NCBI GenBank assembly: GCA_019749855.1
Contig: JAIEPI010000152.1
Coordinates: forward strand, 1 to 9,264
Direction: 5' to 3'
DNA: 9,264 nucleotides
DNA from: Rickettsiales bacterium
GTDB lineage: Bacteria > Pseudomonadota > Alphaproteobacteria > Rickettsiales > UBA998
Position numbers and translations under genes: made by a program. Below are positions 1 to 6,777 of the stretch, piece by piece. How positions within the stretch are numbered: the first letter of the stretch is position 1; every line of letters starts with the position of its first letter. The notes under the pieces were generated by a model. That model did no database searches, was not told where the DNA came from, and was given only the letters and a program-made list of their open reading frames with translations.

Positions 1-554
1 TCCGGCAGAATGAAATCAGGATTCTGATCATAAAACGCGAGCAGACGATCACCCCAGGCAGAGAGCTTGAAAAAGTAACTTGGCTCCTCGACCCATTCCA
101 CCGGAGCGCCAGTGGGCGCTTTGCCTTCAACCAACTCAGATTCAGCGTAGAATGCTTCATCACGCACGGAATACCATCCGGAATAACTTCCCAGATAGAT
201 ATCGCCGTTTTCCATCAGCTTGTTCCATATAGCCTGCGCGGCTTTGATATGGCGTGGCTCGGTAGTGCGGATAAAATCATCGTTACTCAGGTTTAAGCCT
301 TCCGTGAGGTCACGGAAATGCTGTGACACCATGTCAGTAAATTCCTGCGGAGATAAATTCGCCGCGACAGCTGATTTTTCAACTTTTTGCCCATGCTCAT
401 CGGTGCCGGTCAGAAACTTGACGCGGTAGCCATCCAGTCGCTTAAAGCGCGCAATCACATCACAGGCAATGGAGGTGTAAGCATGCCCGATATGCGGCTT
501 ATCGTTCACATAATAAATGGGGGTGGTGACATAAAAGCAAGGAGCAGTCGTCAT
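1..554 (-). CDS. metG: Methionyl-tRNA synthetase, N-terminal part (3' end beyond window)
   Basis: This enzyme charges tRNA-Met with methionine in the cytoplasm; it is a class I aminoacyl-tRNA synthetase. Translating from ATG at 554 gives a protein opening MTTAPCFYVTTPIYYVNDKP, then the class I HIGH motif at residues 21-24 and the GTDEHGQK motif near residue 50. About 184 codons are visible, covering the first half of the Rossmann fold and the connective peptide; the KMSKS loop and anticodon domain lie outside the window. The connective peptide reads GWYSVRDEAFY, with no CxxC pairs, so it looks like the zinc-free form; this fits alphaproteobacterial MetG as I know it. The start lies 7 bases after the holB stop, and its ribosome binding site is inside the holB end, so the two genes are probably co-translated. 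I see no frameshift. Identification is secure; only the length is unknown. Confidence 0.96.
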   Translation of the reverse strand, partial: MTTAPCFYVTTPIYYVNDKPHIGHAYTSIACDVIARFKRLDGYRVKFLTGTDEHGQKVEKSAVAANLSPQEFTDMVSQHFRDLTEGLNLSNDDFIRTTEPRHIKAAQAIWNKLMENGDIYLGSYSGWYSVRDEAFYAESELVEGKAPTGAPVEWVEEPSYFFKLSAWGDRLLAFYDQNPDFILP

Positions 555-561
555 GGAAAAT

Positions 562-1668
562 TTACCTCAAAGCAGCGGCCACATGGTCTTTTCCACACAA
601 GCAGAAAAGAACCGTCAGCAGCGCATGTTTTTTATTCAGATGAAGACGCTCAGCGTCCTTGAATAATGAGGTGCAGTTTTCCCACATCTCAAGCCAATAA
701 TCCAGTGATTTTCTGGCACTGAGGCTACGCAACACGTCCATTTCTCTGGGTTGTAAGCCTTCAGGGATGATGCTTTGCGAAAGCTTGATGCAGTGCGTCA
801 GCATGGCGCGGATTAACCGTTCAGTGACGGCCCAACTGGGCGCCTCTTTGCCGCTGGTCATTTTTTCTGCATAGTTCAGTAGGGCTGAATCGTTACCCTT
901 AGCCAGCATATCAATAATTTCATGATAATGCCGTTCTGCATGTTCATAGTGCAAAGTACACGCCAGACCGGCCGAGCCACCGGAAAGCGAATGCAGCAAT
1001 GACACTTCTGAATCAGACGCATGCACGCCTTGCAAACCGAGAAGCTCAGAAAAGTCAGCATCATTCTGCAAGCCAAAACCGATCGTTTGGCAGCGCGAGC
1101 GGATGGTCGGCAATAGGCCACCGGACTGATGAGAAATCAATAAAAACAGACATTGCGGTGGCGGTTCCTCCAGCCATTTGAGCAGCGCATTCGATGCATT
1201 AGTATTGAGCGCATCCACCGGATCAATAATGACGATGCGCCAACCGCCCTCTGATGCGGTTTGTGAGAGTAGTTGCCCCACTTTGCGTGTGGCATCCACG
1301 GTAATTTCAGCCTTAAGCGCCGCTTTTTTTTCATCGTATTCCGGTGCCAGAACCAGCAAATCCGGATGTGATCCACTGCTGATACGTTGCGCGGCAGCAT
1401 TGTCAGCGCTGATGGCCATGGTCGTATGACGAATGGGCGCTAGCGCATCACCAAAAAGGCTGGGCGCTTCATCCTCGATAACCGCGTGACCGCTTAAGAT
1501 AAAGCGTGCCAGACGATATGCCAGGGTTGCTTTACCGATTCCCTGCGGCCCAGAAAATAATAAAGCATGCGGAAAACGGCCCTCATACCATTGCTCAAGC
1601 AATTGTGCTTCTTGCTTGCCAAGACCAATCAATGTCGTGGTGGCGCGGGGGTGATGTTGCGTGTGCAT
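562..1668 (-). CDS. holB: DNA polymerase III delta' subunit
   Basis: Delta' is a clamp-loader component that helps place the beta sliding clamp on DNA during replication. The 368-residue product has an AAA+ core: a P-loop GPQGIGKAT at residues 40-48, a Walker B-like strand IVIIDPVDAL around 145-154, the LLKWLEEPP segment at 162-170, and the clamp-loader SRC motif within TIRSRCQ at 188-194. The residue after the P-loop Lys46 is Ala, not Thr/Ser, in keeping with delta' being a weak or inactive ATPase. The four-Cys zinc module of E. coli delta' is absent; instead there is SSGSHPDLLVL at about 97-107, as in alphaproteobacterial homologues. The C-terminal third is a diverged helical collar domain. 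The ATG start has no Shine-Dalgarno but is preceded by TATAAT. In many alphaproteobacteria tmk lies just upstream; here it is tgt, 56 bases away. metG follows after 7 bases, a common pairing. Confidence 0.93.
   Translation of the reverse strand: MHTQHHPRATTTLIGLGKQEAQLLEQWYEGRFPHALLFSGPQGIGKATLAYRLARFILSGHAVIEDEAPSLFGDALAPIRHTTMAISADNAAAQRISSGSHPDLLVLAPEYDEKKAALKAEITVDATRKVGQLLSQTASEGGWRIVIIDPVDALNTNASNALLKWLEEPPPQCLFLLISHQSGGLLPTIRSRCQTIGFGLQNDADFSELLGLQGVHASDSEVSLLHSLSGGSAGLACTLHYEHAERHYHEIIDMLAKGNDSALLNYAEKMTSGKEAPSWAVTERLIRAMLTHCIKLSQSIIPEGLQPREMDVLRSLSARKSLDYWLEMWENCTSLFKDAERLHLNKKHALLTVLFCLCGKDHVAAALR
565..568 (-). promoter_or_regulatory. Shine-Dalgarno for metG inside the holB 3' end
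   Basis: Read on the minus strand, GAGG forms part of the last two holB sense codons (TTG AGG), with the TAA stop next. Ten bases separate it from the metG ATG at 554-552. Ribosomes finishing holB would therefore cover the metG initiation site, which favours translational coupling. Confidence 0.55.
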
Positions 1669-1674
1669 ATCAGG

Positions 1675-1680
1675 ATTATA
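1675..1680 (-). promoter_or_regulatory. Possible -10 box (TATAAT) of an internal, leaderless holB promoter
   Basis: The minus strand reads TATAAT, then CCTGAT, then the holB ATG, which would place the transcription start at or next to the A of the start codon. No Shine-Dalgarno is visible before this ATG, which agrees with a leaderless message. The -35 region is weak: with 17-base spacing it is CTTTCA (1698-1703), three of six matches to TTGACA. It lies in the largest intergenic gap of the window (1669-1724). A chance match in an AT-rich spot cannot be excluded. Confidence 0.35.
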
Positions 1681-1724
1681 AACAACTGGCTGACTGGTGA
1701 AAGCGCGAAAAACCTGAATGACAT

Positions 1725-2834
1725 CTAGGTGGATTTAAGTTGCCGTGCATGGAATGCCGCGACAAAATCATCAAAACTGCCCGCCAGAATGGCCGTGCGC
1801 ATTTCACGCATGAGGCTTTGGTAATAATGCACATTATGCCAGGTGAGCAGCATAGCGCCTAACATCTCGCCAGATTTCGTGAGGTGGTGGAGGTAAGCGC
1901 GGCTATATTGGCTGGCCGAACAGTCTGAATCCGCCTGCAGGGGACGTGTATCCTCGGCGTGGCAGGCATTGCGCAGATTCAGCTCACCTTCGGGCACATA
2001 GGCGCGGCCAAAACGCCCTGAGCGGGTGGGGATCACGCAATCAAACATATCAACCCCGCGCGCCACAGCCCCCACCAGATCCGACGGCTTGCCAACGCCC
2101 ATTAAATAGCGCGGCTTATCGGTCGGCAGACAAGGCACACAATGATTCAGAACCGAAAACATGACCTCCTGCCCCTCACCAACGGCCAGTCCACCAATCG
2201 CATAGCCATCAAAGCCGATATCTAAAAGCTGGCGCGCCGATTGCTCGCGCAGATCCTGATACATGCTGCCTTGCTGAATGCCAAACAAGCCATATCCCGC
2301 GCGCGGGATAAACGAATCCTTGCAGCGAGCGGCCCAGCGCATCGAGCGTTCCATCGATCTTTGTGCCTGCTCATACGTGGCCGGATAGGACGTGCATTCA
2401 TCGAGCACCATGGTGATGGTGGCATCCAGCTTGTGCTGAATATCCATGGCGCGCTCAGGCGACAGCACATGGGCGCTGCCATCCAGATGCGAACGAAACG
2501 TCACCGCTTCTTCAGTGATGGTACGGATATCACCCAGTGACATCACCTGAAAACCGCCGGAATCCGTCAGAATTGGCTTTTTCCATTGCATAAATTCATG
2601 CAATCCACCGAGACGCTCCATGCGCTCAGCCCCAGGCCGCAACATCAAATGATAGGTGTTGGCCAGAATAATCGGCGCGCCGGTGCTTTCAATCATCTCA
2701 CGCGTCATGGCTTTGACGGTGGCGGCGGTGCCCACCGGCATGAAGACGGGGGTTGGAATTTCGCCATGCGCTGTACGTAATGTGCCTGCTCTGGCAAGTC
2801 CGCATTGTGCCTCAAGCGTAAAGGACAGACTCAT
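1725..2834 (-). CDS. tgt: tRNA-guanine(34) transglycosylase, with degenerate zinc site
   Basis: Tgt swaps guanine 34 in tRNAs with GUN anticodons for preQ1, the base-exchange step of queuosine synthesis; QueA then acts on the product. The 369-residue length is normal. Catalytic residues are in place: Asp91 in ILTDSGGFQVMSL and the nucleophile Asp265 in MFDCVIPTRSGR. The preQ1 pocket is conserved: Asp145 and Cys147 in MVLDECT, Gln187 in FGIQQGS, and GGLAVGEG at 214-221 with Val218, the bacterial rather than eukaryotic pattern. The odd part is residues 302-310. The family normally has C-x-C-x2-C just before YSRAYLHHL; here the segment is DSDCSASQY. Aligned without a gap, the three Cys positions hold Asp302, Asp304 and Ala307, and the only cysteine is Cys305. 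The fourth ligand, His333 in TWHN, is kept. The start overlaps the queA stop by four bases (ATGA), and GAGG lies upstream. Identification is secure; zinc binding is doubtful. Confidence 0.96.
   Translation of the reverse strand: MSLSFTLEAQCGLARAGTLRTAHGEIPTPVFMPVGTAATVKAMTREMIESTGAPIILANTYHLMLRPGAERMERLGGLHEFMQWKKPILTDSGGFQVMSLGDIRTITEEAVTFRSHLDGSAHVLSPERAMDIQHKLDATITMVLDECTSYPATYEQAQRSMERSMRWAARCKDSFIPRAGYGLFGIQQGSMYQDLREQSARQLLDIGFDGYAIGGLAVGEGQEVMFSVLNHCVPCLPTDKPRYLMGVGKPSDLVGAVARGVDMFDCVIPTRSGRFGRAYVPEGELNLRNACHAEDTRPLQADSDCSASQYSRAYLHHLTKSGEMLGAMLLTWHNVHYYQSLMREMRTAILAGSFDDFVAAFHARQLKST
2293..2310 (-). repeat. Perfect 18-bp palindrome inside tgt
   Basis: TATCCCGCGCGCGGGATA equals its own reverse complement. 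It lies in the tgt codons for FIPRAGY and is not extended by flanking bases. No other copy was noticed in the window. It is most likely a by-product of GC-rich Pro-Arg-Ala-Gly codons, though it could form a short hairpin. Confidence 0.5.
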
Positions 2835-3880
2835 GGTAAATCACCCTCTATGCGCTCAAGAAAAGAGGCATCGCCATAGGAATAAAAGCGATAGCAATGC
2901 TTCATGGCATGAGCATAAGCCGCTTTCATTCGCGCAAGTCCACTAAAAGCACTCACCAGCATGAACAAGGTGGATTTCGGCAAGTGAAAGTTGGTCATCA
3001 GGCAGTCCACCATTTTGAAGTGATAACCTGGCGTGATGAAAATCGCCGTTTCATCAAGATACGCACCGAGATTTCCCTGCTCGTCGGCAGCACTCTCCAG
3101 CAATCGCATGCTGGTAGTGCCCACGGCAATCACGCGACCACCAGCCTGACGCGCTGCATTGATCATCGCTGCGGTGTCACTCGTGATTTCACCCCACTCG
3201 CTATGCATAACATGAGCTAAGGTATCATCAGCTTTCACTGGTAAAAATGTGCCACCGCCGACATGCAAGGTGACGTAAGCGATATGCACACCCATCGCCG
3301 CAATGTTTTGCAAAAGCTGTGTGGTAAAATGCAAACCCGCCGTGGGTGCGGCCACCGAGCCTTCATGCTCAGCGTACACGGTTTGATAATCCCGCACGTC
3401 AGAGGGTAAGGCCCGTGTAGGGCGTTTAATGTAGGGAGGCAGTGGCATATCACCATACGCCATGAGCCGCATATAGAACTCTGACTGATCAGCAGTATTA
3501 AACTGCAAAATCACCTGACCATTATCCAATTTTTCAATGACCGTGGCGGTGAAATCATCAGCAATAAAAAGGCTATCACCCACAGATAAGCGCTTGGCTG
3601 GTCGTGCAAACACCTGCCAGCGCGTGGGTATGATTTCCTTGTGCAGCAAGATTTCAATTTTTGCTGTGCCGCGCCTTCCAAACAGACGGGCAGGGATGAC
3701 TTTGGTGTTATTGAAAACCATTACATCCCCTGCACGAAGCAGCGAGGTTACATCACGTACCTGCAGGTCATGGAATGCGGACTCATCCACATGCAGCAAA
3801 CGCGCCGAATCACGTGGGGAGGCAGGATGCGTGGCAATCAATTCTTCCGGTAGCGAAAAATCAAAGAGATCAACGCGCAC
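2831..3880 (-). CDS. queA: S-adenosylmethionine:tRNA ribosyltransferase-isomerase
   Basis: QueA transfers and rearranges the ribosyl group of S-adenosylmethionine onto preQ1-34 of tRNA, giving epoxyqueuosine. The 349-residue product matches the family along its length: RVDLFDFSLPEELIA at the N-terminus, VMVFNNTKVIPARLFG at 53-68, GDMPLPPYI at 143-151, YQTVYA then GSVAAPTAGLHF at 174-185, LHVGGGTFLPV at 205-215, GTTSMRLLE at 254-262, FITPGYHFKMVD at 281-292, TNFHLPKSTLFMLVSAF at 296-312 and RFYSYGDA near the end. The start is GTG at 3880-3878, chosen because family similarity begins at residue 2 and no nearby in-frame ATG fits. No Shine-Dalgarno is evident in the 17-base gap after the cyclophilin gene, so initiation may depend on coupling. 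The TGA stop overlaps the tgt ATG, which puts two consecutive queuosine steps in one translational unit. Confidence 0.96.
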   Translation of the reverse strand: MRVDLFDFSLPEELIATHPASPRDSARLLHVDESAFHDLQVRDVTSLLRAGDVMVFNNTKVIPARLFGRRGTAKIEILLHKEIIPTRWQVFARPAKRLSVGDSLFIADDFTATVIEKLDNGQVILQFNTADQSEFYMRLMAYGDMPLPPYIKRPTRALPSDVRDYQTVYAEHEGSVAAPTAGLHFTTQLLQNIAAMGVHIAYVTLHVGGGTFLPVKADDTLAHVMHSEWGEITSDTAAMINAARQAGGRVIAVGTTSMRLLESAADEQGNLGAYLDETAIFITPGYHFKMVDCLMTNFHLPKSTLFMLVSAFSGLARMKAAYAHAMKHCYRFYSYGDASFLERIEGDLP

Positions 3881-3897
3881 GTGAAATAAACAACGGT

Positions 3898-4470
3898 CTA
3901 ATGGGTCGCAGGTTTGACATCCGTTTCAGGAACCGGCGCGGCATCCGTGCCTAAACGCAGCGAGACAATCTTGTCAGGATCTTCAACCGTGCCATTGGAG
4001 TTTTTATCACCTTTTTTGATGTTATCCACAAACTGCATGCCACGAATCACGCGGCCCCACACTGTGTATTGACCATCAAGGAAGTTGGAGTCTTTCAGCA
4101 CAATAAAAAACTGGCTGTCCGCGCTATTAGGGTTGGATGAGCGCGCCATGGAAACAGCACCGCGCACATGCGGAAGATCATTAAATTCCGCCGCAATACG
4201 CTGCCCAGAGCCACCCATACCCGTGCCTGTTGGATCACCGCCTTGTGCCATGAAACCATCAATCACGCGATGGAACACCGTGCCATCATAAAAGCCCTGC
4301 TTCACCAGCTCCTTGATTCGCGCCACATGCTTGGGCGCTTTTTCAGGCAGCATTTCGATCACCACCATGCCGTCTTTTAATTCGAGGTAAAGGGTATTTT
4401 CCAAGTCCTGCGCTCCTGCGGTAAGTGAAAAAAGGCAGGCAAACACTGCCAGAATGAAAGTACGTAACAT
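3898..4470 (-). CDS. Exported cyclophilin-type peptidyl-prolyl cis-trans isomerase
   Basis: Cyclophilins speed cis-trans isomerisation of X-Pro bonds during protein folding. The chosen start (ATG at 4470) gives 190 residues beginning with a clear signal peptide: MLRT, a hydrophobic core FILAVFACLFSL, and an A-x-A site TAGA at 17-20 with predicted cleavage after Ala20, so the protein should act in the periplasm. The domain shows GTVFHRVIDGFMAQGGDP at 63-80 with catalytic Arg68, TGTGMGG, FNDLPHVRGAVSMAR at 96-110, NSADSQFFI at 115-123 and DGQYTVWGRVI at 132-142, with Trp138 at the cyclosporin-contact position. The C-terminal tail APVPETDVKPATH is short and probably disordered. An in-frame ATG at 4506 would add 12 residues (MIFGSSKREPLF), overlap rseP and spoil the signal peptide; the good ribosome binding site at 4480-4486 supports the shorter form. 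A cyclophilin before queA-tgt is common in alphaproteobacteria. I cannot choose between the ppiA and ppiB symbols. Confidence 0.93.
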   Translation of the reverse strand: MLRTFILAVFACLFSLTAGAQDLENTLYLELKDGMVVIEMLPEKAPKHVARIKELVKQGFYDGTVFHRVIDGFMAQGGDPTGTGMGGSGQRIAAEFNDLPHVRGAVSMARSSNPNSADSQFFIVLKDSNFLDGQYTVWGRVIRGMQFVDNIKKGDKNSNGTVEDPDKIVSLRLGTDAAPVPETDVKPATH

Positions 4471-4479
4471 AAAAAGAGG

Positions 4480-4486
4480 CTCCCTT
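4480..4486 (-). promoter_or_regulatory. Shine-Dalgarno deciding the cyclophilin start
   Basis: The minus strand reads AAGGGAG directly after the rseP TAA stop, nine bases before the ATG at 4470-4468. It supports the start that leaves a clean signal peptide over the upstream in-frame ATG at 4506. Confidence 0.7.
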
Positions 4487-5593
4487 TTAGAACTGCCGAA
4501 TATCATTGTAAATGGTAAATGCCATAAGCATCAGTATTAACGCAAAGCCAGCGCGGTAGCCCATCTCCTGATAACGCTCAGCCATGGGGCGCCCGCGTGC
4601 CGCTTGTAGCATATAATACATCAAATGACCGCCGTCGAGTGGCGGAATGGGAAACAAATTAATGAGACCAAGATTGGCTGACAACAGTGCCATAAACCAC
4701 AACACCGTCATCCAGCCTTTTTCTAGCGCTTGCCCCGACATTTTAGCAATGCCGATTGGGCCTTTGAGCTCATCCGGTGTGCGCTGACCGGTTACAAGCT
4801 GACCGATATAATCAAATGTCAGCAAGCTCAGATCCCATGTCTTTTTTACTGATTCACCCACCGCGCGCACCACTCCCACATCCTCAAATGTCATGCGCAT
4901 ACTTTTAATGCCGATGAGGGGGCGTTTGGAGATATTGCCCAGCCCGTCGGATTCTTCAATGATCTGCGGCGTCAGCATCACCTCTTTGGGTTCACCATCG
5001 CGCTCATATAGTAAGCGCACTGGCTTTCCAACATTGGTAATGATGAGGAGAGGAATGTCGGTAAAGCGCGCCACTTTTTTTCCATCCACCTGCAAAATGC
5101 GGTCGCCGGATTGCAGCCCCGCGGCCGCAGCAGGAGACTCGGCAATGACATCACCCACCAATGGCTCGGTGGTTTCCAAACCATTGGTAAAAACAAAAAA
5201 CGTGAAAATACCAATGGTCAGGATAAAGTTAAATAACGGGCCCGCCGTGACGATGAAGGCTTTTTTGTATAATGGCTGATAGTGAAAACTGACCTTGCGC
5301 TCAGCCTCACTCATAAGATTCAATTGTTCACTCTTCGAGGTGCTGGCTTCACTCGCATCACCGAACATTTTGACATAACCGCCTAGCGGCAGCAGGCTGA
5401 ATTTCCAACGCGTACCGTGGCGATCATGGAAGCCAAAAATTTCGCGGCCAAATCCAATGGAAAAATCAGTGATTCGCACACCGCATAGTCGCGCTACGAG
5501 GTAATGTCCAAACTCATGGATGAATACAATGACTGAGAGGATCAGGACAAACGCCAGTGCCATGTGCGCGTAGGGGAGAATTATATCCATCAT
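4487..5593 (-). CDS. rseP: Site-2 intramembrane zinc metalloprotease, RseP family
   Basis: This inner-membrane protease cuts transmembrane segments of substrates such as anti-sigma factors and, in related bacteria, cleaved signal peptides (RseP in E. coli, MmpA in Caulobacter). The 368-residue product has the zinc motif HEFGH at residues 26-30 inside the first membrane segment, then GFGREIFGF and the PLGGYVKMFGD stretch at 69-79. A second membrane segment lies around 113-136. One PDZ domain spans about 142-210 (SPAAAAGLQSGDRILQVDG); E. coli RseP has two, and the single-PDZ form is usual in alphaproteobacteria. The third catalytic ligand is Asp320 in NLFPIPPLDGGH, followed by a last membrane segment at about 346-361. 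The start overlaps the dxr stop as ATGA; a second ATG follows at once, so initiation could be at either. The substrate here is unknown; no anti-sigma gene is adjacent. The next gene encodes another envelope protein rather than the common neighbour bamA. Confidence 0.95.
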   Translation of the reverse strand: MMDIILPYAHMALAFVLILSVIVFIHEFGHYLVARLCGVRITDFSIGFGREIFGFHDRHGTRWKFSLLPLGGYVKMFGDASEASTSKSEQLNLMSEAERKVSFHYQPLYKKAFIVTAGPLFNFILTIGIFTFFVFTNGLETTEPLVGDVIAESPAAAAGLQSGDRILQVDGKKVARFTDIPLLIITNVGKPVRLLYERDGEPKEVMLTPQIIEESDGLGNISKRPLIGIKSMRMTFEDVGVVRAVGESVKKTWDLSLLTFDYIGQLVTGQRTPDELKGPIGIAKMSGQALEKGWMTVLWFMALLSANLGLINLFPIPPLDGGHLMYYMLQAARGRPMAERYQEMGYRAGFALILMLMAFTIYNDIRQF

Positions 5594-6777
5594 AGACCAC
5601 AGGACTCTGAGAGTTTTGAGCGCACAGTATGGTCTATTTCAATGACTTCCTCAAGCGATTGCGGTGTTTTTCCTGTGCTGATGGCCATGGCATGTTCAAT
5701 CATGGTCGCAATATCAGGAAACGAAATCTCGCCATTGAGGAAGCGCGCTACCGCCACCTCGTTCGCCGTATTGAGCACCAGCGGCGCATCACCACCGGCC
5801 TTCATGGCTGAGCGCGCGAGTCGCAAGCAAGGGAAGCGATCCTCATCTGGGTAGTCGAAATCAAGTCTGCCCATCGCTGCCAGATCCAGTGGCTTGCACG
5901 CGGTGGCCATGCGTGAAGGCCATGCCATAGCAAAAGCGATCGGCACGGCCATATCAGGATGACTCAGCTGCGCCAACACCGCACCATCTTCATAATGCAC
6001 CAGACAATGAATGATGGATTGCGGGTGTACCAGCACATCAAACTGTTCTGGATTCAAGGCAAAGAGATGCTGCGCTTCAATCAGCTCTAACCCTTTGTTC
6101 ATGAGCGTGGCAGAGTCCACGGATATTTTGGCACCCATTGACCAATTAGGATGCTTCACTGCCTGCGCCGGTGTGACGGCGGCAAGCTCTGGCTTGGTAA
6201 ATTGACGGAACGGGCCACCAGAGGCCGTTAAGGTGATTTTGATGGGCGGGGATTTAGCATGTTCGATGAGCTGAAAGACGGCGTTATGTTCAGAATCCAC
6301 TGGCAGCAAGGTGACTTTATGCTGCGCGCACTCACGCATCACCAGAGCGCCTGCAGCCACCAGTGACTCTTTGTTTGCCAGTGCGATGACACCGCCACGC
6401 CGAATGGCTTCTAGTGTCGGACGTAAGCCAGCTATACCGATGATGGAGGCGATGGTCCAGTCGGCCGGACGCGCAGCCGCATCCAGAAGTGACTGTGGGC
6501 CTGAGCCCGTGGCAATGGAGGTGCCCGCGAGCGCCTCTTTGAGGCGTGCATGATGTGCTGGATTTCCAATTGCCACGAATGAAGGAGCAAACTCCAGCGC
6601 CAGCGCAATCAGCGCCTCCACGTTGTCTTGTGCTGTTAGCGCTTCAATCGCATAGAGCGACCGATGTTGCCTGACCAGCGACAATGTGGTGGAGCCAACG
6701 GAGCCTGTAGCACCCAAAACGGTGATGGTGCGTGGCTGTGCGGTGTGTGCGAGCGTTAGGTGTGAGGTAGTGTTCAT
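5590..6777 (-). CDS. dxr: 1-deoxy-D-xylulose 5-phosphate reductoisomerase
   Basis: Dxr converts 1-deoxyxylulose 5-phosphate to 2-C-methylerythritol 4-phosphate with NADPH, the committed step of the MEP isoprenoid pathway, in the cytoplasm. The 395-residue protein has the dinucleotide-binding motif GATGSVGSTTL at 22-32, LANKESLV at 133-140, metal ligands Asp161 and Glu163 in PVDSEHNA, and ASGGPF at 185-190. The flexible loop HPNWSMG is at 209-215, and the substrate/metal segment SVDSATLMNKGLE at 219-231 holds Ser222, Asn227, Lys228 and Glu231. FDVLVHPQSIIH follows at 246-257. The C-terminal domain (PLVLNTANEVAVARFL, 332-347) is complete. Roughly 16 residues precede the Rossmann strand, a short extension. 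Both ends overlap neighbours by four bases (ATGA): the start with cdsA, the stop with rseP. Isoprenoid units made through this step supply UppS, encoded two genes upstream. Confidence 0.97.
   Translation of the reverse strand: MNTTSHLTLAHTAQPRTITVLGATGSVGSTTLSLVRQHRSLYAIEALTAQDNVEALIALALEFAPSFVAIGNPAHHARLKEALAGTSIATGSGPQSLLDAAARPADWTIASIIGIAGLRPTLEAIRRGGVIALANKESLVAAGALVMRECAQHKVTLLPVDSEHNAVFQLIEHAKSPPIKITLTASGGPFRQFTKPELAAVTPAQAVKHPNWSMGAKISVDSATLMNKGLELIEAQHLFALNPEQFDVLVHPQSIIHCLVHYEDGAVLAQLSHPDMAVPIAFAMAWPSRMATACKPLDLAAMGRLDFDYPDEDRFPCLRLARSAMKAGGDAPLVLNTANEVAVARFLNGEISFPDIATMIEHAMAISTGKTPQSLEEVIEIDHTVRSKLSESCGL

Noticed and set aside
220..662. Two plus-strand open frames opposite metG and the holB end
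   Set aside because: Both are antisense to clearly conserved coding sequence with no ribosome binding site or domain.
3537..3884. Plus-strand open frame of 115 codons opposite queA
   Set aside because: It is antisense to the well-conserved QueA N-terminal half and its translation resembles no known protein family.
4471..4506. Twelve-residue N-terminal extension of the cyclophilin
   Set aside because: It overlaps the rseP end, lacks a ribosome binding site and would disrupt an otherwise textbook signal peptide.
4893..5279. Plus-strand open frame of 128 codons opposite rseP
   Set aside because: It lies wholly inside rseP on the opposite strand, with low-complexity composition and no recognisable domain; a shadow of a conserved gene.
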